Below are positions 21,382 to 30,117 of a stretch of 64,000 bases of DNA, one piece after another. The notes below the pieces were generated by a model that was given only the letters and a program-made list of their open reading frames with translations, did no database searches and was not told the origin of the DNA. The stretch is from the NCBI RefSeq assembly GCF_022376445.1, contig NW_025954986.1, positions 1 to 64,000 on the forward strand, written 5' to 3'. The position numbers and the translations under genes were made by a program. Position 1 is the stretch's first letter. Each line of letters starts with the position of its first letter. The DNA is from Fomitopsis serialis (Eukaryota; Basidiomycota; Agaricomycetes; Polyporales; Fomitopsidaceae).

Positions 21382-24300
21382 CTAGCCCAGGTCCGTCCGT
21401 TCCGCGCCCGCACGCTCCCGATACCGAGGTTCGCTAGCTGTTCCTTCCGCGGCTTGCTTACTGCCCATCACTGCGACTCTCCTGTATTCCGCGGCGATGT
21501 CGCTCGTCGACGCGCATACCCACGTCTGCGTCGCTTCCTCGTGCTCCTCCCGTAGCTCCCGCTCGCTGTCCCTGCCTGCAACCCTTCGTCCCGACGTGTC
21601 TCGGTATCCCGTTCGCTCTCTTCGTTGCCTCCGGCATGTGTCATCCTGGGAGCTCGCCTGTATCTCGTTCGTAGCTGCCCGACTCTCAACGCTCGCCGTC
21701 CAACCTTCGCGCTCCATTCGGTCCGACGCAATGTACTGGCTCGGCGTCGCTGGAGGGCGGATATGACACGGCTCTCCTGCGCGCGCGATGGTTCGCACTG
21801 TCCGTCTGTAGTAGCTACCGTCGCCGTAGATCTTCTTGACCTCGACTGCCCGAACAGACCCGCGCGATGTACTCAGGTCCGTGTAGCACTCGTCCTGCGA
21901 ATAACGATCCTTGCGCGCCTGCCTCACCGATGGTTCCTGCGTTGCAACCGGACCTTGACCGACCATTCCCTCCGACAGCAAGCCTGCGACTGCCGAGCCC
22001 GTCGGCTTGCACTTGAGCGAATGCTCATCCACGCCCGGGCCTTCTGCATCGCGTCCGTTCACCCGGGAGTACTCCGATAACTCACATGTGCTAAGTATCG
22101 CTTGTCTCTCCGCCCTCTCAGGTTCAGGTCGTCCTTGCCCATCTGCGCAGTGCTCCGAAAGCGCGTGGACACTCTGCGCACCATTGAATTGCTGGCTACG
22201 AGCGCTCGCTTCGTGCCGATATGGGTCTACTGAGTCTTGAACCTTACGCGCTGTTTCCTCCGAGTCCGATCTTGCCATGAGGTAGTCCTTAACCGTCGCG
22301 CCTTCTGCGCCTCGCCAGATAGGACCATGCGCGGGAAAACTGCTAGTATTGAGGATATGCGGGGAGTGCGAGAATACACGCGCCAAAGCTTCGACTCGAG
22401 CGACCAGCGAGACCCCGGCAGGCTGTGCAGACCATGGTTCGGGCGCTTGAGCGATCGTCTCTCCCGGACCCCGAAGTCCTCCCTCCACCGACTCTCCCTG
22501 CCTGTGATCCTCGCGCGAGCTCTCGTCGTACTCTCTCTCGTCCATCGCGACCATGGTGCCTTGTTGAATCATTCCCAAGTCAACACGGTCCCCGCCGCTG
22601 TCGCGTCCATCACCGCTCCGCTGTGTGCTCGAAACGGGCGTGTCGTCAACTCCGAGCTCGAACGCGCTCGTCGCATGCTCCTGCACGCGCAGGGCAGACC
22701 TCGCAGAGGGAGGTGAATGTCCGGGGTACGCGTAGTCGGTGGAGGAGATCCCATAGGTGAGCGTAGTCTCCGTCGCTCGAATCACGACCCGTCTGAACGC
22801 CTGCACCTGTCGCTCCTGCCGCTTGCGCGTATCAAGCACGTCCGCCGTCCCGCCATCTCGCACCAGGGTATCTTGCCGGACGTCTGACGCGTGCGTTCCC
22901 TCCGCCTGCATGCTTGGTGCGCCTCGTGGAGTTGATGTCGAGTCTTCGGCTTGCGAGGAAAGTGGACGGCTTGTCGTTATGCATCCCCCGGTACGCTTAT
23001 CCTTTAACGCTGTTGTCGCGACCCGCCTAGTCGCCTGTGTCACCCGTGCAGCTTGCTGGTACAGCCGCCGCCAGTCGTTTCCGGTTTTGAAGACTCGTCT
23101 TGCCGCCGCCAAGAACTCGCCGACCTCCTTCTCTTCCCCGCTGCACGCGCTAATGGCTGCGCTTGAAGCCTCACCACCCGCCATCCTCTTCTCGCCACGG
23201 CCTAGCTCGCCGTCGGAATCCCGGCCTTGCGCGATGCCCGTCGTCGCTAGATCTTTGCATACAAACCCCGCCCGCCGTGAGTGTCTCGCCCGTGGTCCTG
23301 GCTCGTATCGCTCGCTCGACACCCCGCCTGTCCCGCGTCCAGGAGTCCCCATTCTCTCGTCGTTCTCTCGTTCGATGTCGCTCACCCTCGAGTACTCATA
23401 GGTCCGCACTTGGTCGACTAGGTACGGCACATCCGTTCCTCCTCGATCTCCTCGCGTCGGTACCAGTACCTCGCTGAACGGGCTCCTGTGTCGGCGACCG
23501 ACCGCTGCAAGACACGCGTCGCTCCCAGCGATTCCACCGGTGAGTCTAACCTCCGTAATCACTTCTCGCGCCCGTCCTGATGCCCGTGTTTCAGTTCCCG
23601 TTTGCTCCTCCGGCCGCGGGTAATCGTCTTTGACCATGGAGACTCGTCTGGCCGCCGCCAGCAGATTCCTGATCTCTTCCTCTATCTCCGCACCGTGGTG
23701 GTGCGCCTTGTACTCACGGCGGTCGACCGTGTACGTCTCGGTCGCGGTCTGCACCTTGTCCAATGGCGTCTGCTCGCTCGCCTCCCGCGTGTGCCCCTCT
23801 TGCTTGCGCATATCCTTGCCTCCGATGCTGGTCACGCTCGTTGGCCCTGATCCCTGGATCCTGCGCTCGCGTGCTCGGTTACTCGCTGGACTCCAGGACC
23901 TGCAGGTTGAACGTTCGCTCCAGCTCTCGTGGCTCGCAGTTTTCAGTATGCCGAGGCTGATCATCGCTCGACAGGCTCCGCCCTCCGAAGTCGCTCGCTC
24001 ATCTCCCGTCGTGGCGCGCTCGTACATGCCCGACAAGCTCGACAAGTATATTGATTCTAGCGGAGCACATTGCTCGTCCCGCCATCCACTCGTTGCTATA
24101 GGGCTCTGACTTCGTTCGGGTCGGCCCGCCGGGTGCGTCTTCTCTTGCTCCTGGCTCGTGGTACTGATGCCTGGTTCCGAAGGTGCTGATTCACTTAACC
24201 GCTTCTGGAAGGTGGCGGGTCCCCTTCCCATGCGCCTGTCGACTCCGGGCTCGGACATCGTTGCCGTTATACGTGACGTGTTGCAGAAGGAGTCGTCGAG

Positions 24301-25191
24301 TAGGGGCAAACCACCGCATGTCGTAGCCATAGACATCTGTGTCATAGAGCTCGCATTACCCGCATACACCTCCCAGCTACTCCGTCTATTCATCGCGTGT
24401 CGCCCCCGCGAACCGGCAGTTCCTCCTCTGCGCGTGCCTCCGAATCCAAGTGCTTGCTCTTGAGTGCTTGAATTGTCGCTGCTCATGTTCGTCCCGGGCC
24501 CCGTCGTCATGGTCAGGCCCTCATACTGGGTACCTCCGTCGTGTTTCCTCGCCGTAAGACTTGATACTCCACTCCAGAAGTCTCGAAGTGTCAGCGAGCT
24601 GCCTCGGTGAACATGCGAGCGTACGGTGACGTGGGCGTCAGGGTCGGCTGTCCTGCCAGTACCGCGAGAGGTGTCCTCGACTAAGTCGCTGCCCGTACGC
24701 GCGGGAACTCGCTTCTGTATACATGGCGTCGTCTCCAGTGTCTGTCCGTCCGCAGCAATGCTCGAGCGTGCGGCCGGTCGAGCCTCGTGAACGCCGTGGT
24801 TCCGCGTCTCCGTCGACTGGGCGATGGTGCCGAGTGTGTGCATCGCAAGATGACCGTCGCCTGTATGTGCTGTAACTGGCTCGAAGGTCACAGTCGCGCG
24901 TCCCGTAGCTTGCTCGTAGATCTGGGTTGCAGATGCTGAGGCCGTGAAGAGGGCGTCGAGTGCGTACGTGCGGTCGTCTCCGAGATAGCCAGTCGCCGAG
25001 TCCGTGATGGACCTGAACCGTACCGTCGCGCCGGTCGATCTCGCGACTACGTCCACTTCGCGCGTTGGCGTCGATTCCACATGCACTGTCATGGTGGACT
25101 GGTAATGGAGGAAATAAATGTCGCCTTGCCTGTACACAGTCCCGGAAGTGACTTTGGCCGTAGCGGGATCGCACGCGGGCCTTCGATCCAT
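21382..25191 (-). CDS. Large first ORF of the LTR retroelement (about 1270 aa)
   Basis: Open frame from inside the 5' LTR (25476) to 21382; the first plausible ATG after the primer-binding region is at 25191 (MDRRPACDPATAK), with another at 25092 (MTVHVES). The N-terminal about 150 residues look more globular than the rest (YRQGDIYFLHYQSTMTVHV and TRYEQATGRATVTFEP-like beta pattern). The remainder is hydrophilic with a repeated motif, LLAAARRVSMV and FLAAARRVFKT, about 150 residues apart. Position after the 5' LTR is that of gag, but no CCHC knuckle or capsid-like motif is visible. Function unknown. Confidence 0.6.
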   Translation of the reverse strand: MDRRPACDPATAKVTSGTVYRQGDIYFLHYQSTMTVHVESTPTREVDVVARSTGATVRFRSITDSATGYLGDDRTYALDALFTASASATQIYEQATGRATVTFEPVTAHTGDGHLAMHTLGTIAQSTETRNHGVHEARPAARSSIAADGQTLETTPCIQKRVPARTGSDLVEDTSRGTGRTADPDAHVTVRSHVHRGSSLTLRDFWSGVSSLTARKHDGGTQYEGLTMTTGPGTNMSSDNSSTQEQALGFGGTRRGGTAGSRGRHAMNRRSSWEVYAGNASSMTQMSMATTCGGLPLLDDSFCNTSRITATMSEPGVDRRMGRGPATFQKRLSESAPSEPGISTTSQEQEKTHPAGRPERSQSPIATSGWRDEQCAPLESIYLSSLSGMYERATTGDERATSEGGACRAMISLGILKTASHESWSERSTCRSWSPASNRARERRIQGSGPTSVTSIGGKDMRKQEGHTREASEQTPLDKVQTATETYTVDRREYKAHHHGAEIEEEIRNLLAAARRVSMVKDDYPRPEEQTGTETRASGRAREVITEVRLTGGIAGSDACLAAVGRRHRSPFSEVLVPTRGDRGGTDVPYLVDQVRTYEYSRVSDIERENDERMGTPGRGTGGVSSERYEPGPRARHSRRAGFVCKDLATTGIAQGRDSDGELGRGEKRMAGGEASSAAISACSGEEKEVGEFLAAARRVFKTGNDWRRLYQQAARVTQATRRVATTALKDKRTGGCITTSRPLSSQAEDSTSTPRGAPSMQAEGTHASDVRQDTLVRDGGTADVLDTRKRQERQVQAFRRVVIRATETTLTYGISSTDYAYPGHSPPSARSALRVQEHATSAFELGVDDTPVSSTQRSGDGRDSGGDRVDLGMIQQGTMVAMDEREYDESSREDHRQGESVEGGLRGPGETIAQAPEPWSAQPAGVSLVARVEALARVFSHSPHILNTSSFPAHGPIWRGAEGATVKDYLMARSDSEETARKVQDSVDPYRHEASARSQQFNGAQSVHALSEHCADGQGRPEPERAERQAILSTCELSEYSRVNGRDAEGPGVDEHSLKCKPTGSAVAGLLSEGMVGQGPVATQEPSVRQARKDRYSQDECYTDLSTSRGSVRAVEVKKIYGDGSYYRRTVRTIARAGEPCHIRPPATPSQYIASDRMEREGWTASVESRAATNEIQASSQDDTCRRQRRERTGYRDTSGRRVAGRDSERELREEHEEATQTWVCASTSDIAAEYRRVAVMGSKQAAEGTASEPRYRERAGAERTDLG

Positions 25192-25309
25192 AGATGATGT
25201 ACACGTAGTGTATGGGAAATGAATGGAGTGGATTGTGTATGCTCGCCTGTGCTGTGGGTGCGATGATGCGAAGCTGTAGGCGGAGCGGAAGAAGCACGAA
25301 TAGGGTACC

Positions 25310-25329
25310 ACCCCTCGCGGTGGGCTCCA
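25310..25329 (-). other. Candidate primer-binding site
   Basis: Minus-strand TGGAGCCCACCGCGAGGGG begins two bases inside the 5' LTR. TGG would pair with the tRNA CCA end. It loosely resembles a tRNA-Gln 3' end complement; the tRNA identity is not established. Confidence 0.5.
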
Positions 25330-25331
25330 GT

Positions 25332-26306
25332 TGTGTAGCTCGGGAGTGTAGTACCCCCGGGCACGATGTTCGAGGGGCGGGCCAATCCATGGCTTCCAGG
25401 ATGAAGGGAGGGTGTGTCGAAACGGGGGAATATGCATCTCGGAGGGAGTAGTGCCAAAGACGGACCTCGTTGCCAAACCTCTGGCTCGCTGTCCCTATCC
25501 TCGGTCCTCCAGGCCTCGTCTACAGCTGTCATCCTGAGTCCTGACTCGTTCCGCTGCTCCCTCGCCTCTTCCGTGCTTCGTATCCTCAACCTCGCTTCCA
25601 GTCAACGGCTCCGAGTCGTACCGCGTTCAATCTCGTGCTCGTTCCGTGTTCTCGTTCTCGTTCTGTCTCCTTGTACCTGTTCCGACGTCCTATTCTGAAC
25701 TCTCGTAGTCGCTCGGCTCGTTGCGGAGTAGGCCAGCTCTGTTCCTTAGTCGCTAAGCTCGTTCCGCAGGTCGCTGTCCTCGTTTTGCTGGATCCTGTCT
25801 TCCTTCCGCTGGTTCGTATTCTTCTTCCGCTGGTTCCTAAGCTCGTTCCGCGAGTCCTTGGCCTAACCTGTACTCCTTCCGACTTGCCCTGATCTCGTAG
25901 TACTGGTGTTGCTCCAACTACGTGGCACTGCTTCCGTCCGAATGATTCTCGATGGCCCGACTAGGTCGCTAATGACCAACTCGGGGAGATGCCCCCCAAC
26001 TCCAGAAAATGTGATAGCAGCGAGACGAGCTGTGCTCGTAGTTGCCTAGATTCGGAGGGGGGAGAACTAAGGTATGTACATGTCTTCGTGGCACTGTATG
26101 CCACAAAAGCTGACTAAGAGTCTCTAGTTACTATATATGGTAATCAAAAGCAAATCGCACAAAGTCCATGAAGTACAGTAAGGTGTAGGGTATCGGAGGG
26201 AACAAGAAAGGTAGTCCATGTGCTCGGAAGGAACATGACAGTCCAGAGAGCCCAAAATAGGTGAATACACATACTGTCCGGGCCTATGTGGGGGCCACTC
26301 CCCACA
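25332..26306 (-). repeat. 5' LTR (element orientation minus)
   Basis: 975 bp, near-identical partner of 13056-14030; it differs by an extra C in the CCCCCGGG run and a missing G in GGAGGGAG. Confidence 0.95.
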
Positions 26307-28264
26307 TCGCGCTTCGCGCTCCCACCGTTGCAGCGTTCCCCATTCATGCGAGTTAGTGAGAGCGGCGTCGAGCTCTCGCATCTCACATCGCCAGTTGATT
26401 TCGTGCACTTCCCACAAAATCTGTGCGCGCACGGCGGGTCCATTCACCGAGTCGACGTTCACAGCGTTTGCGCCCCACTGCAGACTTTGCGCACTGTCGT
26501 ACGTCGGCAGACCTGCCGTCTTCGAGAACAAGCGGCGGATGTTTTGCTGGACGTCTCGACGGTCCTTGTTCTTCTTCGACAACGTGGTCGACGTCGCTTC
26601 GCTCACTTGGACCTGGTAATCCCCCCATAGCGCATCGCGCCACTCTGCAATGCGTAGCGGCTCGGCTCCGAGGGTAGGATCGAGCAACCGTTGCCTACAG
26701 AAGCCCCGGATTCGCACGTAGTTGTGGAAATACCGCTTCACCTTCTCGCCTTGGCTCTCGAACCAGAAGGGAGGGGGCCAATAGAAAGTGGAGGCGGAAC
26801 GTGGGGGGGGCAGAGTGCCGACCGCCGTGAGTGCTTCTGCCCAGACTTCCGGAACGACCGACGTCTTCGGCCTCTGGTAGCAAAGCGACGGGTGAACGGG
26901 AACAGGCTGAGTCGGGGCCGCTGCTCGCTTGCCACGATGCGTTCGGCGCGACGAATGGCCGGATTGGGACGAATTGCCGGGTTGGTTCGTTTGAACGCGA
27001 TCGAGATTCGAATCTGCGCTGTTGTCGGCCCTCGCCTTCTTGGCGGGCGGCGCGCCATCCGTGTCGAGCACCCGAGGCATTGATGGTAGTTTCACGTCGC
27101 AGAGGTTCTTCAAAACCTCTTGTTGCATCTTGAACGGCCAATCGCCTGGGTGTTGCACGATACCCGCGAGGTCTCCATCGCCACTGTACAAGCGCGGCTG
27201 CGACAACTCATCGCTCATCTGCGAGGAGACCGGCGTAGGATTAACCGCCTTTACGACGCGTACCAAGGAGGTCAACGGCTGGATGAACCACGTGGGTATT
27301 CCTAGCCGGAAGAGGCCTTGCGCGGTCCCCGCGTTGTCGGTGAACGCGCCGCGCACCGCGAGAGGTGTCTTCGCGACGAACGAGCGATTGTGCACACGGG
27401 GCTGAACGACGTCGAAGAGGACGATGAGCCCGCACAGTTCTAGCGTGAGCCGCTGCACATGCGAAGCGAGGGCCACGGCGTGCGTTCTCCACGTCAGGAG
27501 GATGAAGAGCTGGTCGAGGGCTTGGTAAATCGTTTGAGACAGGTGGTACCCGAATTGCTTTTGTTTCTCCTCCTTGTCGTCACCACAGGTTTGATACTTG
27601 ATGATGACGCGTTGCGCGGTGCTCTTGAGTAGGTTCAGGTACCTCGGACTCAGAAATCCGAGGTCAGGTACTCCACACGTAGTGTCCGCAGCCCAGCAGC
27701 TGGGATCGACGACGTCAAACATACACCTTACGTTCGTCTCAAAACCCTCCACGTCACCGTCCTTTACGGGAATACAGGCATGGTGCAGTACTCTGCTGTG
27801 ATACATCTGCGGCCACAGTGAATACTCCTGCGGCCCCCATCGACCGTCCGAGCGCGTGCAGATGCGTCCCGGCATGGCAACCGGGAACTCCGGCATCCAC
27901 GTCGCATTCGCGGTCGTGACGACGGCGTGCTCATCCATTTTCCACTCCGTCGCAAGCCGACCATCGTTCCACGCCAGGCCCGCCTCTTTATTCCTGTCTA
28001 GGCCAAAGTCAGCTGAGTTAAGCGGTCGAGCTGCCCGTACGCACCGAAGAGCTCAGGCGTCTCGCGAAGCACCAGCGGAGGGGCTTGGCTCCCCTTGTCT
28101 CCCTGCCCCCACGGCCTCCCCAGATGATCGACAGGCTCCTGCGGCCATAGCTCATCGCGGGACGCCCCTTCTGCGCGTCGGGAATCGGCATCTCGACGCC
28201 GGCTTGCGTCCCCGACACGCTGCTGCGCGATCGCGCCGGAGATCTTCTGCGTAGGGGTCGGCAT
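26307..28264 (-). pseudogene. KDZ-linked accessory protein, family B, 5' part split by LTR element
   Basis: Function unknown. Exon 1 is 28264-28041 (MPTPTQKISGAIAQQR), a phase-2 intron ends at 27994, and exon 2 runs from 27993 to the LTR at 26307. Landmarks: WMPEFPVAMPGR, DGRWGPQEYSLWPQ, HHACIPVKDG, CGVPDLGFLSPRYL, LFRLGIPTWFIQP, a basic linker (SSRRTHRGKRAAA, likely nuclear), YFHNYVRIRGFCRQRLLD, LRIAEWRDALWGDYQ and HEINWRCEMRELDAA. All recur in the element 2 gene at 47789. The coding lengths (224 + 1687 nt, then 330 nt from 13051) keep frame, giving an original protein of about 746 aa. The retroelement lies in the sense orientation, so a read-through transcript would stop shortly inside the LTR. 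Confidence 0.85.
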
Positions 28265-29090
28265 GCTTGACGACGCTCTGCGTGTACGAGAAGTCAGATT
28301 CGTTGAGCCCCTCAAAGACAACTACGTGAGAACTTACCGACCGAATGATTCTTGTTTTCCACGCAACGTCGTCCTAGTATGTGACGTAGATCTACAGGTC
28401 TTGAAGCTTCAATATCTGGTAAAGAGATCGAGTAGCATAACTCACGCGTATTCGGCCCAAAAAACGCGTGAAGGATGCGTTAGCCCGCCTCGTCTTCAGT
28501 GTGGCTACCCGCCGTACGCTGTTTCCTTCGACATCAGCCGTATGATATACGAGCGGCCACGTACCTCCCGCCTATGTTCTTGAAAAGCCCTTGGTGCTTT
28601 GAGGTGCTCACGTTGAGCGTGTGGCGGCGGGCGAAGCAACAGGTCGTCAGGAAGGAACCCCCTGACGCGCACAGTTGCAGAGGGTCGCCCTTGGGTATGC
28701 TACCCTCAGACGCGCCACTCTAGGAAGGGAGCAGGTCTTGATGATCTCGAGTCTTGACGGCGGCGGGTCTTGAGCGACGACGGCGATGAGCAGAGGCGAG
28801 CGGAGGTTGAGCGACGACGGCGACGAGCAGAGGCGAGAAGGGGATTAGCAGAGTGAATAGAACGGGTTGGGAAAGAACACGCGGATTAGCCACGCGCGCC
28901 AGACCCGTGTGACAGTTAGCCACGAAAGGCAGGCAGAGTCACGTGTGTGACTCGCGCCTCGCGCTAATCCTCGTCCAACTCACCCTAATCCGATCCTGAT
29001 CAGCACCGCCGCCGTCGCTCGCTCCTCTTCACTCGCTCGCTCCTCTAACTTCGCCGCCGCAAGTTCGCCGTCAAGACGCGGGTGTGCGAG
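28265..29090. other. Divergent intergenic region in element 1
   Basis: Between the 5' ends of the family-B gene (minus) and a small plus-strand gene, so probably both promoters. It holds two copies of a roughly 50-bp GA-rich unit (TTGAGCGACGACGGCGA.. near 28770-28835) and complementary CTCGCTCCTC motifs near 29020-29050. No gene seen. Confidence 0.5.
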
Positions 29091-29829
29091 ATGGCCACAC
29101 AGCCGTCTCAGCCTCCGTTAGACGACACGCTCCCGCGGGTTTCCTGCGGTTGAGACGTTGTTGAAGACAACACAGCAGCCTGGTCTACTCGCCCGCATCC
29201 TACATCGATTCACGCACGCCCTCCCTCGCCGACATTACGATCTTCTGCTCCAACTTCATGGTGTAAGTACGCCGTCCACTGAAGGCGCCATCCCTGACCA
29301 AGCGCCGAGCTTACAGATTTTACAAGACGACGTCGTTCTGGAGGCCAGCTCTCAAGACCTAGCATCGGGTACAAGGTCTCTACGGTACGTCGATCGTGCG
29401 CCCATCTGCACATGGAGGCAGCCCCGTCTCACTTAACTGTCATGGCCGCTGTCTCAGGTCCCTCTGCCGCCCGACTTAGGCATTCAGCCAGTGAGCTCGT
29501 GGACAACAGCGGTTGTCCGCTTTCTTCGTAAGTCTTTGCGCCGGCAATGTTTGCTTACACTACTAAGCGACCTGAAACAGTTCGGACCAGCGCGCTTCGT
29601 TTGTTCGCTCTGCGGTGTCGGTGACATTTCCCGGTTTGTCCATGCGGTGCCAGCAGTGCGGCGAGCCCGACACGATGAGAGCGTGGGAGAGGGTTTAGGG
29701 GTTCAACGTTCAACAGTGAGTCGCAGCGCCGTTTCGTCTAACGCAGAAGATTCATCGTTTGACGACCAGGAAGGCGAGCTCGATCAAGATTCATCGGTGG
29801 AGGAACAGGCAAGCGAGCTCAATCCGTGA
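29091..29829 (+). CDS. Hypothetical small zinc-ribbon-like protein, element 1 cargo
   Basis: Unrecognised. ATG at 29091 (MATQPSQPPLDDTLPR). Exons appear to include LLARILHRFTHALPRRHYDLLLQLHG, ILQDDVVLEASSQDLASG after an intron at about 29266-29319, VPLPPDLGIQP, and FGPARFVCSLCGVGDISRF after an intron ending near 29580, then an acidic tail (EDSSFDDQEGELDQDSS) to a TGA at 29827-29829. CSLC looks like half of a metal site. The splice joint between the second and third coding pieces could not be made to keep frame with a good donor, so the model is partial. It lies just upstream of, and reads in the same direction as, the KDZ transposase. Confidence 0.45.
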
Positions 29830-30117
29830 CACACCGCGGCTGGATCGTTATTCCACGGCGAGCCAGCACTGCTGTGGCAACAGCCCGACGCGCTGATGCG
29901 CTGTTTCCCTTCTCCGGTCCCGCATGTAGTCTACGTAGTTCTACCGAGCCTAGATTGTGTCTGTGAGATTGTATCTGAGGCGTCACTGCGCCGTTCGCCC
30001 CTTAGTGCCTAGGAAGTAGCCTCGTTTGTAGCGTCTGTAACCCCCCTGTATGCTCCACTTGCCGCGACCGAACCTTTCCTGAATACGATCACTTGCGCCT
30101 GTAGAAGGCGGCCACTC
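29830..30117. other. Upstream region of the element 1 KDZ gene
   Basis: 288 bp between the small cargo gene and the KDZ ATG. No TATA box was clear and no coding signal was seen. Confidence 0.4.

Larger units (their letters stand above)
13056..26306 (-). mobile_element. 13.25-kb LTR retroelement without recognisable pol
   Basis: Two direct repeats of 975 bp (13056-14030 and 25332-26306), each beginning TG and ending CA, differ only by compensating single-base indels in what I compared. On the minus strand the interior starts with TGGAGCCCACCGCGAGGGG two bases after the 5' LTR, a plausible primer-binding site, and ends with ATGGGGGAGA directly against the 3' LTR, a clear polypurine tract. Flanks share a 4-bp duplication (GCGA on the minus strand). 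The interior has two long minus-strand ORFs, but no reverse transcriptase, RNase H, integrase or protease motif in any frame I read. It therefore looks like a large non-autonomous retroelement, recently inserted. Confidence 0.92.
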
